From positions 1-9,128 of the forward strand of contig NZ_PEGG01000116.1 of NCBI RefSeq assembly GCF_002737765.1: a DNA stretch of 9,128 nt, in the 5' to 3' direction. A program made the position numbers and the translations under genes. Of the stretch, positions 1-6,603 are shown piece after piece (position 1 is the first letter of the stretch; each line of letters opens with the position of its first letter). Below the pieces are notes generated by a model. It did not search any database and was not told the origin of the DNA. It saw only the letters and a list, made by a program, of their open reading frames with translations. The DNA is from Caulobacter sp. B11. GTDB taxonomy: Bacteria > Pseudomonadota > Alphaproteobacteria > Caulobacterales > Caulobacteraceae.

Positions 1-494
1 CCGGAAAACGCGCGGCTGGAAGACTGGCGGGCGGTGCATCGCACCAATCTCGACGGCGTCTTTCTGGGCTGTCGCGAGGCGATCCGGGCGATGCGCCCGA
101 CCGGGTCGGGCGCCATTCTCAACATCTCGTCCCGCTCGGGTCTTGTCGGCATTCCCGCGGCCGCGGCCTATGCCTCCTCCAAGGCGGCCGTGCGCAATCA
201 CAGCAAGACCGTCGCCCTGTGGGCCGCCCAACAGGGCCTGACGATCCGCTGCAACTCCATCCATCCGCCGCCATCCTGACCCCGATCTGGGAGCCGATGC
301 TCGGCGAAGGGGCCGAGCGGGCGACGCGGATGGCCGGCCTCGTCCGGGATACGCCGCTGCAACGCTTCGGCGCCGTTGAAGAGGTCGCGGGTCTGGCGGT
401 CTACCTCGCCTCGGACGAGGCCGGCTATGTCACGGGCTCCGAGTTCAATATCGACGGCGGCCTGCTGGCCGGATCGGCCGCCGCGCCCGGCTGA
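1..494 (+). CDS. SDR family NAD(P)-dependent oxidoreductase, 5'-partial, one frameshift
   Basis: C-terminal two-thirds of a classical short-chain dehydrogenase/reductase; the Rossmann-fold start lies before base 1, and the gene reads in frame from base 1. Visible family marks, in order, are an HRTNLDG segment carrying the conserved Asn, the NISS strand with the catalytic Ser, the YASSK active site (Tyr codon 169-171, Lys codon 181-183), RCNSIHP, and the C-terminal NIDGG motif. The frame breaks near 266-272: SIHP is followed by AAILTP one frame over, as if one G had been lost from a CCGGCCGCC string. Everything catalytic survives on both sides, so the break is most likely a sequencing error. 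The substrate is unknown; close relatives are often labelled hydroxysteroid dehydrogenase or glucose 1-dehydrogenase, which is not proof of activity. It ends 20 bases before the stop of a convergent gene. Confidence 0.88.
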   Translation, partial: GKRAAGRLAGGASHQSRRRLSGLSRGDPGDAPDRVGRHSQHLVPLGSCRHSRGRGLCLLQGGRAQSQQDRRPVGRPTGPDDPLQLHPSAAILTPIWEPMLGEGAERATRMAGLVRDTPLQRFGAVEEVAGLAVYLASDEAGYVTGSEFNIDGGLLAGSAAAPG

Positions 495-514
495 TCAGAC
501 TCTCCGCAAAGCCT

Positions 515-1476
515 CTAGTCCCGGCGCCCCTCATCCGGGGCGGCCGGCGCTATCGTGGTCGCCGTCGCCTCATAATCGATCCGCGCCCGCCACTTGGCCT
601 TGATGGTATGCGAGGTGTCGCGCGAGCCGTCCGGACTCCAGCCCGGCGGGCCGAACACATAGCCCACGGCCTCGCGCGGCGAGCGGGCCGAGACCAGGTC
701 GCGGCCGATGCCGATCCACTCGTGGAAGACATTGTGCAGCAGGTTGAAATTGCCGAGGTTCTTGACCGTGCCATAGCGGCAGGGCTCCTCGTCGATCTCG
801 GGGATGAAGGTGCCGAACATCCGGTCCCAGATGATCAGGATGCCGGCATAGTTGGCGTCCAGATAGCGGGCGTTGCGGGCGTGGTGCACCCGGTGATGCG
901 ACGGGGTGTTGAACACCGCCTCGAACCAGCGCGGGAAGCGGTGGATCGCCTCGGTATGGATCCAGAACTGGTAGACGAGGCTGACCCCTTCTGGATGGCC
1001 ACCATGGCCGGCGGAAAGCCCAGGAACGACAGCGGCAGCCAAAGCAGCCAGGTGCCGGCCACGCCGCCCGTCCAGGTCTGCCGCAGGGCGGTCGACAGGT
1101 TGTAGTGGGTCGAGGTGTGGTGGTTCACATGGCTGGCCCACCAGAAGCGGCGCTCGTGGCTCAGGCGATGGAACCAGTAATAGGTCAGGTCCTCCGGCCA
1201 GGAAGAGCACGACCCAGGCCAGGCCCAGATCGCGTGTCATTGGGATCGTGAACAGCCGGTGCTCATAGGGCCCACAGGGCGGCGCGGGAACACCGCCCCG
1301 CCGGTGAACAGGCCGGCGATGTGCTGCCTGCCCAGGCCCATGGCCAGGGAGGTGGCGGTGTCCTTGGTCTCGTAATTGGCCTTGGCCTTGCCCATGCGGG
1401 CCAGGATCACCTCGAGAACGATGGCGATCACGAAGAACGGGATCGCCATCTGGACGGGATCGATATCGGACTTCAT
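515..1476 (-). CDS. Sterol desaturase / fatty acid hydroxylase superfamily protein, at least three frameshifts
   Basis: Integral-membrane di-iron enzyme family that hydroxylates or desaturates lipids; the actual lipid cannot be told from sequence. The start ATG at 1476 overlaps the stop of the upstream gene (ATGA) and gives a hydrophobic N-terminus. All three histidine boxes are present but spread over frames: HRLSH (about 1156-1170), HVNHH (about 1117-1131) and HRVHH (about 881-895). After these come the family's conserved LDANYAGILIIWDRMFGTF stretch and an FGPPGW tail. Frame breaks lie near 1270-1295, at 1194-1195 (one extra C on the plus strand) and in the C-run 985-988 (one C missing, giving QKG-VSLVYQFW). 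Corrected length is about 320 residues, normal for the family. With the essential His boxes intact, I read it as a functional gene in faulty sequence; a real decayed gene is less likely. Confidence 0.88.
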
Positions 1477-1874
1477 GCGGCGACCTCGCGCGAGACGAAC
1501 TCGGCGGGCGGCCAGGCGCCGTCCGACAGGGCGAAACGGGGACGGCCGTCGGCCAGCTTCAGCGTCAGGCGACCCTTGGCCGCCTGGGCGCTTAGGGCCT
1601 GTCGCCAGGGCGCGTTGCGGGCGACATAGCCGTCGCCCTTGCGCCAGAGGATCAGCGCTTCGTCGCCCGAGCGGGCGATGACCCCCGCGCCGTCGGCGGC
1701 GATCCACAGCGAGTCGACGGCATGATCGGGAAATTCGAGCGCCAGTAAGGCGCGGGCGGCCGCGTCGTCGAGCGGCGGCGTCGGGCGCGGAATGCGGCCC
1801 CAGGCCGCCACGGCGACCAGCAAGCTGATTGCCACGGTCGAACCGAGCAGTTGAATGACGAGCGCCTTGTCCAA
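1473..1874 (-). CDS. Uncharacterised membrane-anchored protein, 133 aa
   Basis: I do not recognise a named family. The start is TTG at 1872-1874, chosen because a strong purine-rich ribosome site (GGGGAGGA, about 1884-1891) sits nine bases upstream and because translation then opens with Met-Asp-Lys followed by a single hydrophobic helix (about residues 7-25). The rest, about 105 residues, is a soluble alpha/beta-looking domain rich in Ala and Trp, with segments such as SLWIAADG and ALILWRKGDGY suggesting antiparallel strands. It carries no cysteines or metal motifs. It would be a type II-like anchored protein with the domain in the periplasm, judging by the lack of a cleavage site. The stop overlaps the desaturase start by four bases, so the two are almost certainly co-translated and may work together at the membrane. 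No frameshift is seen. Confidence 0.75.
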   Translation of the reverse strand: MDKALVIQLLGSTVAISLLVAVAAWGRIPRPTPPLDDAAARALLALEFPDHAVDSLWIAADGAGVIARSGDEALILWRKGDGYVARNAPWRQALSAQAAKGRLTLKLADGRPRFALSDGAWPPAEFVSREVAA

Positions 1875-1883
1875 GCCGACGCT

Positions 1884-1891
1884 TCCTCCCC
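1884..1891 (-). promoter_or_regulatory. Ribosome binding site deciding a TTG start
   Basis: On the minus strand GGGGAGGA lies nine bases before a TTG codon at 1872-1874. It is the only good Shine-Dalgarno match near the N-terminus of the 133-residue protein and supports that start over any internal ATG or GTG. Confidence 0.6.
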
Positions 1892-1952
1892 TTTTTTATG
1901 GAACTCAGGGTCGGGCGGCGCGGCCATGGCGTCAAGGGTGTCGCAGGGGCAG

Positions 1953-1976
1953 GTTGGGGCGGCGGACCGCCCCAAC
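1953..1976. terminator. Perfect 10-bp hairpin (second of a tandem pair)
   Basis: GTTGGGGCGG at 1953-1962 is exactly complementary to CCGCCCCAAC at 1967-1976 with a four-base loop. It sits in the 157-base gap between the 133-residue gene and the outer-membrane protein gene, downstream of the latter. There is no T-tract on either side, so intrinsic termination is only inferred; it might instead be an mRNA 3'-end stabiliser or part of a dispersed palindromic repeat. Confidence 0.45.
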
Positions 1977-1979
1977 GCC

Positions 1980-2022
1980 CTTCAGCGTCATCGCCTGGCC
2001 GGGCCGGGCAATGACGCTGAAG
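1980..2022 (-). terminator. Perfect 12-bp hairpin after the outer-membrane protein gene
   Basis: CTTCAGCGTCAT at 1980-1991 pairs exactly with ATGACGCTGAAG at 2011-2022. The 19-base loop can itself fold, CCTGGCC with GGCCGGG, allowing one T-G wobble. The structure begins nine bases past the stop codon of the leftward beta-barrel gene, the usual place for a terminator or a 3' protective stem. A U-tract is absent. The length and near-symmetric design also resemble a REP-type intergenic palindrome. Confidence 0.5.
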
Positions 2023-2031
2023 GTGGAAGAC

Positions 2032-2562
2032 CTAGAACTTGCGGACGTAGGCCACGGCTACGGTGTCGGAATCAGAGTCCGAGTGCTGGTATTCCGACTT
2101 GGTCCAGTCGGCCCGCACGCCGTTCTTGGCGTCGAAGCTGTATTGCGCCCCGACCCCGTAGTTCCAGCTTTCGTTGCTGTCGCTGAAGCTGGTCCCGACC
2201 GCCGAGGCCTTGGCCTTGGTGGTGCCGTAGCCGGCGCGGGCGATCAGGTCGAGTTGCGGGGTCACCGGCAGGAAGCCCACCGCATAGGCGGCGGCCTGAT
2301 GTTGCAGTTCGACCTTGACCGGCACGCCGCCGGCCGTGATCTCGTCGTCCTTCACGCCGCCGGACACCTCGGCCTCGACACCGAAGTTCTTGTTGAGCTT
2401 AGCGCCAAGCCGTCCTTGGACCGCGCCAAGGTTGGCGTCGTCGATCTTGGTGTTGTTGTAGCCCAGCGAGCCGTAATATTCAGGGGCGACCTGGGCTGAA
2501 GCCAGGGCGGGAACTAGGGTGACAGAAGCAGCGCCGACCGCCGCGAAGATGAGAGCCTTCAT
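2032..2562 (-). CDS. Outer-membrane beta-barrel protein (OmpA-like/porin family), 176 aa
   Basis: Small exported barrel protein. The ATG at 2560-2562 follows an AAGGA ribosome site eight bases upstream and opens a textbook Sec signal peptide: MKAL, a hydrophobic core, then ASA before Q24, the predicted signal peptidase I site. The mature part of about 153 residues alternates polar and aromatic residues in strands, such as YYGSLGYN, LIARAGYG, WNYGVGAQYSF and VAVAYVRKF. It ends in Phe, the BAM recognition signature of outer-membrane proteins. Size and pattern fit the eight-stranded OmpA/OmpW-like barrels. Its role (small-solute channel, adhesion or envelope stability) cannot be assigned. It stands alone, with stem-loops just after its stop and a 227-base divergent control region before its start. 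No frameshift is seen. A longer ATG-less extension upstream is in frame but lacks any signal-like character. Confidence 0.85.
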   Translation of the reverse strand: MKALIFAAVGAASVTLVPALASAQVAPEYYGSLGYNNTKIDDANLGAVQGRLGAKLNKNFGVEAEVSGGVKDDEITAGGVPVKVELQHQAAAYAVGFLPVTPQLDLIARAGYGTTKAKASAVGTSFSDSNESWNYGVGAQYSFDAKNGVRADWTKSEYQHSDSDSDTVAVAYVRKF

Positions 2563-2789
2563 TTTCTTATTCCTTCTTACGCAACACTTGCGCCCCCGCA
2601 GCCACCCCTTGGCTAAAGACCTAAGGCGGCGAGGATGCGGCGGCGAACGGTCGGGTTTGGGGCCATTGCGTGTCGAACCCGACATTCAGCCGGGCGTGAC
2701 GGCGGCGTCATCCATGTTATCAACGACCCCAGAGAGAACATAAGCGCGGGGCCGAAGCCGGACCTCGCCGCGTCATCGGGACAGTCGCC
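2563..2789. promoter_or_regulatory. Divergent intergenic control region (beta-barrel gene / KAS III gene)
   Basis: This 227-base gap separates two genes pointing away from each other, so it should hold promoters for both. I see no clean -35/-10 pair on either strand. The one notable structure is an 8-base inverted repeat, GTCGGGTT at 2650-2657 and AACCCGAC at 2676-2683, with an 18-base spacer, which could be an operator or a weak hairpin. The short reading frames crossing here do not look coding. Confidence 0.4.
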
Positions 2790-3903
2790 TTGCATCAAGC
2801 CGTCATCGCCGCCACCGGGCTCTACACCCCGCCCCACAGCATTTCGAACGCCGAACTCGTCGAGGCCTTCAACGCCTATGTCGAGCGCTTCAACGCCGCC
2901 AACGCCGAGGCCATCGCCGCCGGCGAGGTGGTCGCCCTCGCCCCTCCTCGCCCGAATTCATCGAGAAGGCCTCGGGCATCAAGTCGCGCTTCGTGATGAA
3001 CAAGAGCGGGATCCTCGACCCGGCCGTGATGCGCCCCATCCTGCCCGAGCGGCCCAATGAGCAGATCTCGATCCTAGCCGAGATGGCCGTGGAAGCCGCC
3101 AAACAGGCGATCAAGGCCTGGGGCAAGCCGGTCAGCGAGATCGGCGCGGTGATCTGCGCGGCCTCGAACATGCAGCGCGCCTATCCGGCCATGGCCATCG
3201 AGGTGCAGCAGGCCCTGGGCATCGAGGGCTTCGCCTTCGACATGAACGTCGCCTGCTCCTCGGCGACCTTCGGCATCAAGACCGCCGCCGACTTCATCGC
3301 CTCGGGCAGCGCCAAGGCCGTGCTGATGGTCAATCCCGAGATCTGCTCGGGCCACCTGAACTTCACCGATCGCGACAGCCACTTCATCTTCGGCGACGTG
3401 GCCACCGCCGTGATCATCGAGGACGCCGCCCAGGCGACCGGCGGCTGGGAGATCCTGGGAACCCGCTTGAAGACGGTGTTCTCCAACAATATCCGCAACA
3501 ATTTCGGCTTCCTCAACCGCGCCGCCCCGAGGGGATCGGCGCCAAGGACAAGCTGTTCGTGCAGGAAGGCCGCAAGGTGTTCCGCGAGGTGGTGCCGATG
3601 GTCAGCGAGATGATCATCCAGCACGCGGCCGACCTGGGCGTCGATCCGCATGGCCTCAAGCGAATGTGGCTGCATCAGGCCAATATCAACATGAACGAGA
3701 TGATCGGCCGCAAGGTGCTGGGCCGCGACCCCGCCCCCGGCGAGAACGTCATCATCCTCGACGAGTACGCCAATACCAGCTCGGCCGGCTCGATCATCGC
3801 CTTCCACTCGGCCAATGACGACTTCAAGCCCGGCGAAACGGGGCTGATCTGCAGCTTCGGCGCGGGCTATTCGGCCGGCACGGTGTTTGTCAGGAAGCGG
3901 TAG
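2790..3903 (+). CDS. Beta-ketoacyl-ACP synthase III (FabH-like, PA3286 type), two frameshifts
   Basis: Condensing enzyme that joins an acyl-CoA starter to malonyl-ACP to begin fatty acid chains. The catalytic triad is complete: Cys in [10 protein letters not shown], His in LHQANINMN, Asn in [17 protein letters not shown]-like C-terminal loop is present as SFGAGYS. The N-terminus carries an [18 protein letters not shown] insertion absent from standard FabH; from memory this matches the longer Pseudomonas PA3286 type, reported to feed octanoyl-CoA from beta-oxidation back into synthesis. The TTG start at 2790 gives [14 protein letters not shown], matching that family's N-terminus, though the ribosome site is weak. 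Two breaks, in C-runs at 2941-2944 and 3525-3528, each need one added C, giving [11 protein letters not shown] and [11 protein letters not shown]. Corrected length is about 371 residues. The 3' end overlaps the next gene tail-to-tail by 14 bases. Confidence 0.9.
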
Positions 3904-4363
3904 GGCGCGCCCGGCGCGTTTCGCGCTCGAACGTCGCCAGGATCAGCAGCCAGCCCCGTTCGCCCATGTCGCGGGCGATCGCGGGCGCGTCTGCGCCATG
4001 CTTGTCGAGGTCGCGATGCTCTAGACGGATATGCGTCCCGGCGCCGTCCGGCTGGAAGCTGATCTCAACCTCGCTCCGCCGCTCAGGCGGCTCAGCCTGG
4101 CGATCGGCGCCGATGTTGAAGCTGAGCACCAACCGCTGGCCCGGCGCGTAGGCGCGCACCTCGCCCCAGGCCCAGTCAAAGTCCTCCGCGTCGGTCTCGC
4201 CCCAGAAACCGCCGACCGCCGGCTCGATCCGGGCATAGCTGAACTTCGCGCCGCTCCAGGTGTAGCTGAGCGGCCACCAGAGGCTCAGGTCGTCGACAAA
4301 GCGGGTGAAGGCCGCCGCGGGCGGAAGGTCGACGTGGACATCGCAATGGATGGGATCGGTCAT
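3890..4363 (-). CDS. SRPBCC (START/AHSA1-like) family protein, 157 aa
   Basis: Small helix-grip-fold protein, a class that binds hydrophobic ligands in a deep cavity; no ligand can be named. Family features are the N-terminal strand and helix (VHVDLPPAAAFTRFVDDLSLWWP), the PAVGGFWGE turn near residues 48-56, the WGEVRAYAPGQRLVLSF strand near residues 66-82, the GTHIRLEHRDL strand and a long C-terminal helix ending in GWLLILATFERE. The ATG start at 4361-4363 has an ideal AAGGAGG seven bases upstream. It lies 43 bases downstream of the M48 protease gene on the same strand, so co-transcription is likely. It lacks the ArsR-type regulator that often accompanies AHSA1-like genes. It overlaps the convergent KAS III gene by 14 bases. 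No frameshift is seen. Confidence 0.82.
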   Translation of the reverse strand: MTDPIHCDVHVDLPPAAAFTRFVDDLSLWWPLSYTWSGAKFSYARIEPAVGGFWGETDAEDFDWAWGEVRAYAPGQRLVLSFNIGADRQAEPPERRSEVEISFQPDGAGTHIRLEHRDLDKHGADAPAIARDMGERGWLLILATFERETRRARPTAS

Positions 4364-4406
4364 GCGCGTTCCTCCTTGCTAAGGAACGCACAGGCGCTTC
4401 AGGGGA

Positions 4407-5600
4407 TCAAGGCTTGGTGGGGCTGGCCGGATGCGCCGCCTTCCAGTCCATGCCGCGGCGGATGCGGACACTGACGGCCGGGTGGTCGTAGAACAGCATC
4501 TCTTCCAGCTGGCTCGGGCTCGCGGCGCGGTAGGCGATGGTCTTGACCAGGGCCTTGGCCAGGCCGTCGGGCTCATTGACACGCTCCAGGCTGAAGCGGT
4601 CGGCGTCGGTTTCGGCCAAGCGGATCAGGCTGTTCTGCAGCGGTGCGGCCACCAGGCCCAGCACCGCCAGGATCACCGCCAGCACCGGCAGGCCGGCCGG
4701 ATCGGCCAGACCCTGGACATTGTCGGCCCCCAGCAGGCGCGAGACCGGGGCGAACAGGCGATCGACGAGGAAGAAGGCCACAATCGACAGCAGGCTCATC
4801 ACCCCGGCGATCCACAGCGAATGCTGGTGGGCATAGTGGCCCATCTCGTGTCCGACCACGGCGCGCACCTCGGCGAGGTCGGCGCCCTGCTTGAACATGG
4901 TGTCGCTCATCGCCACCCGGGCCGAGCCGAACAGGCCCGAGACATTGGCGGTATAGGCGTTGGACTGCTTGGAGCCGTCATAGACGAAGATCTTGTCGGA
5001 CGGCACGCCGTTGGCCCTGGCCATCTCGACCACCGCGTCGCGCACCGGGCCGGCCGGGGCCGGGGTATATTTGTTGAAGATCGGCTCGATATAGAGCGGC
5101 GAGACCAGCATCAGCACGGCGATGAAGGCGGCCGACAGACCGCCGCTCCACAGCCACCAGGTGCGCGGGGCCTTGCGGATCAGGGCGTAGAGGGCGACCA
5201 GGAACAGGCCCGCGAACAGCCCGCCGATCCCGACCCCGATCGCGGCCTCGCCCAGCCAGCCGCCGAAGGGCTGGCTGGTCAGACCGTACTGCTTCTGCCG
5301 CCACCAGCCCGAATAGGCCGACCAGGGCAGGCTGATCAGCCAGTCGATCAACAGATAGGCGAAGCCGACCAGGAAACTGACCATCACCGGACGCGATCGC
5401 CGGCGCTCGAGCCGGCGACGCAGGGTCACCAGCACGCCGCTGCGAATGATGATCGTCGCGACCACCAGGGCCACGATCAGGCCCCAGAGCATCAGCCAGT
5501 GGCCGCCCTGGGTATAGGCGGTCGCCTTGGCGTGCGCCTCGGGCGGCAGTTGCGCCAGATAGGCGGCTGTCGCGGCCGCCGGATCGAATGACTGAGCCAT
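4407..5600 (-). CDS. M48 family zinc metalloprotease, Ste24/CAAX prenyl protease-like, 397 aa
   Basis: Membrane-embedded zinc protease, related to Ste24, that cleaves within or near the inner membrane; in bacteria the targets are mostly unknown and CAAX processing is not implied. Zinc site: HEMGH at residues 251-255 (His251, Glu252, His255), with the third ligand Glu330 in an ETDAD motif (E-x3-D). A DHP motif at 372-374 matches the conserved C-terminal site. Hydrophobic segments lie near residues 36-53, 72-92, 117-140, 148-168, 261-283 and 303-322, the usual multi-span layout of the peptidase M48 N-terminal and catalytic regions. Length is close to Ste24 proteins. The ATG is preceded by a GGGGGAGGGG ribosome site. 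It is divergent from the cystine operon and followed by the SRPBCC gene. It reads through in one frame. Confidence 0.92.
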   Translation of the reverse strand: MAQSFDPAAATAAYLAQLPPEAHAKATAYTQGGHWLMLWGLIVALVVATIIIRSGVLVTLRRRLERRRSRPVMVSFLVGFAYLLIDWLISLPWSAYSGWWRQKQYGLTSQPFGGWLGEAAIGVGIGGLFAGLFLVALYALIRKAPRTWWLWSGGLSAAFIAVLMLVSPLYIEPIFNKYTPAPAGPVRDAVVEMARANGVPSDKIFVYDGSKQSNAYTANVSGLFGSARVAMSDTMFKQGADLAEVRAVVGHEMGHYAHQHSLWIAGVMSLLSIVAFFLVDRLFAPVSRLLGADNVQGLADPAGLPVLAVILAVLGLVAAPLQNSLIRLAETDADRFSLERVNEPDGLAKALVKTIAYRAASPSQLEEMLFYDHPAVSVRIRRGMDWKAAHPASPTKP

Positions 5601-5767
5601 GTCCCCTCCCCCGTGGTGGTCAGGCCGCAGATGGCCAGAGGAAATCCGGGGCGTCAGGTTAATTCGTGGTCACCTGAAGCTCGGGCGCGGCGCGCCGACG
5701 CTTGCCTCTGGCGGCGGCGCGCGAGCCGTATAGAACTGGACCGTCGAAATTGGATGGAAGTCGCCGC
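5601..5767 (+). promoter_or_regulatory. Divergent promoter region of the protease and cystine transporter genes
   Basis: This 167-base gap should drive both directions. On the plus strand, TATAGAAC at 5729-5736 matches the last six positions of the alphaproteobacterial -10 consensus GCTANAWC, and TTGCCTC at 5702-5708 resembles a -35, but the 20-base spacing is too long for confidence. A start near 5743 would leave a leader of about 25 bases. An inverted repeat TCAGGT/ACCTGA (5654-5659 and 5672-5677) and a palindrome CGGCGCGCCG (5688-5697) lie just upstream and could bind a regulator. Confidence 0.35.
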
Positions 5768-6562
5768 ATGCGATTCTTGGCTCGTCGTGAACTGCTTCTG
5801 GGTCTGGGCGCGGGCGCGTCGCTGGTCGTCGCCGGCTGCGGCAAGTCCGGCGAGAGCACCGAGTCGGCGCTCAAGCGCATCCAGTCCACCAAGGTCCTGC
5901 GGGTCGGGCTGGAAGGCACCTATCCGCCCTTCAACTATCAGGACGCCCAGGGCCAGTTGACCGGGTTCGAGGTCGATTTCGCCAAGGCCCTGGCCGGCAA
6001 GATGGGCGCGACGGCGGCGTTCAGCCCGATTCCCTTCGCCGGCCTGCTCGGCGCGCTGGAAGCCCGCCGCATCGATGTGGTCATCAACCAGATCACCATC
6101 ACCCCGGCCCGCCAGGCCAAGTATGACTTCTCCAAGCCCTATACGACCTCGGGCATCCAGATCATCACCCGCAAGGGCCGCGCCGACCTGCTCAAGCCCG
6201 CCGATCTGGCCGGCAAGAAGGTCGGGGTCGGCCTGTCGACCAATTACGAGACCTGGCTGCGCGCCAATGTGCCCGACGCCATCGTCCGCACCTATGACGA
6301 CGACCCGACCAAATATCAGGACCTCAAGGCCGGCCGCATCGACGCGGTGCTCAACGACGCCCTGGTCGCCGCCGCCTTCGTCAAGGGTTCCGCCGACTTC
6401 GCCGCCGAGGGCGCGGCCTTCGCCCCGCAGGACAGCGGGATCGCCCTGCTCAAGGACCCGGCCCTCAAGGTGGTCATCGACCAGGCCCTCGACGCCCTGC
6501 GCGCCAGCGGCCAGCTGAAGGCGATCTCGATGACCTGGTTTGGCAAGGACGTGACCGGGTGA
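5768..6562 (+). CDS. tcyJ: Cystine ABC transporter substrate-binding lipoprotein (TcyJ/FliY-like)
   Basis: Periplasmic receptor that captures cystine and hands it to the TcyL/TcyN complex. From memory it matches E. coli TcyJ (FliY) along its length: VGLEGTYPPFNYQ near residue 43, GQLTGFEVDFAKAL, RIDVVINQITIT, the YDFSKPYTTSGIQ hinge region, GKKVGVGLSTNYETWL, RTYDDDPTKYQDLKAGRID and a C-terminal WFGKDVTG. The ATG at 5768 was chosen because it opens a signal sequence and has GGAAG seven bases upstream; the frame extends further 5' but that part looks non-coding. Unlike the soluble E. coli protein it has a lipobox, VAGC with Cys24, and an Arg-Arg pair at residues 6-7 before the hydrophobic core, so it may be a lipoprotein, possibly Tat-exported. 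Mature size of about 240 residues is normal for family 3 binding proteins. Confidence 0.9.
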   Translation: MRFLARRELLLGLGAGASLVVAGCGKSGESTESALKRIQSTKVLRVGLEGTYPPFNYQDAQGQLTGFEVDFAKALAGKMGATAAFSPIPFAGLLGALEARRIDVVINQITITPARQAKYDFSKPYTTSGIQIITRKGRADLLKPADLAGKKVGVGLSTNYETWLRANVPDAIVRTYDDDPTKYQDLKAGRIDAVLNDALVAAAFVKGSADFAAEGAAFAPQDSGIALLKDPALKVVIDQALDALRASGQLKAISMTWFGKDVTG

Positions 6563-6603
6563 GCCTGGCCGCCATCCTCGCAAGCCGGCTCCAGGCCCGA
6601 TGA
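6559..6603 (+). CDS. Possible 14-codon coupling mini-ORF between receptor and permease genes
   Basis: A GTG at 6559 overlaps the receptor stop (GTGA), runs 14 codons and ends in a TGA that overlaps the permease ATG (ATGA at 6600-6603). Ribosomes finishing the receptor could re-initiate here and be delivered to the permease start, which has only a weak ribosome site of its own. The predicted peptide is short and unremarkable. It may be chance; kept at low confidence. Confidence 0.22.
   Translation: MSLAAILASRLQAR

Noticed and set aside
608..1105. 165-residue open frame on the plus strand
   Set aside because: It lies antisense to the desaturase, whose histidine boxes and conserved motifs are clear. 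The open frame is a by-product of high GC.
2635..3060. Plus-strand frame starting upstream of KAS III
   Set aside because: It starts in the intergenic region and runs out of frame through the KAS III N-terminus, with Pro/Arg-rich nonsense.
4431..5591. 386-residue open frame on the plus strand
   Set aside because: Antisense shadow of the M48 protease. The product is a His/Gln/Gly/Arg-rich low-complexity string with no family pattern, while the minus strand has a full zinc site and membrane helices.
5654..6583. 309-residue open frame on the minus strand
   Set aside because: Antisense to the cystine receptor, which matches the TcyJ pattern throughout. The minus product is Gly/Asp/Leu-rich without motifs.
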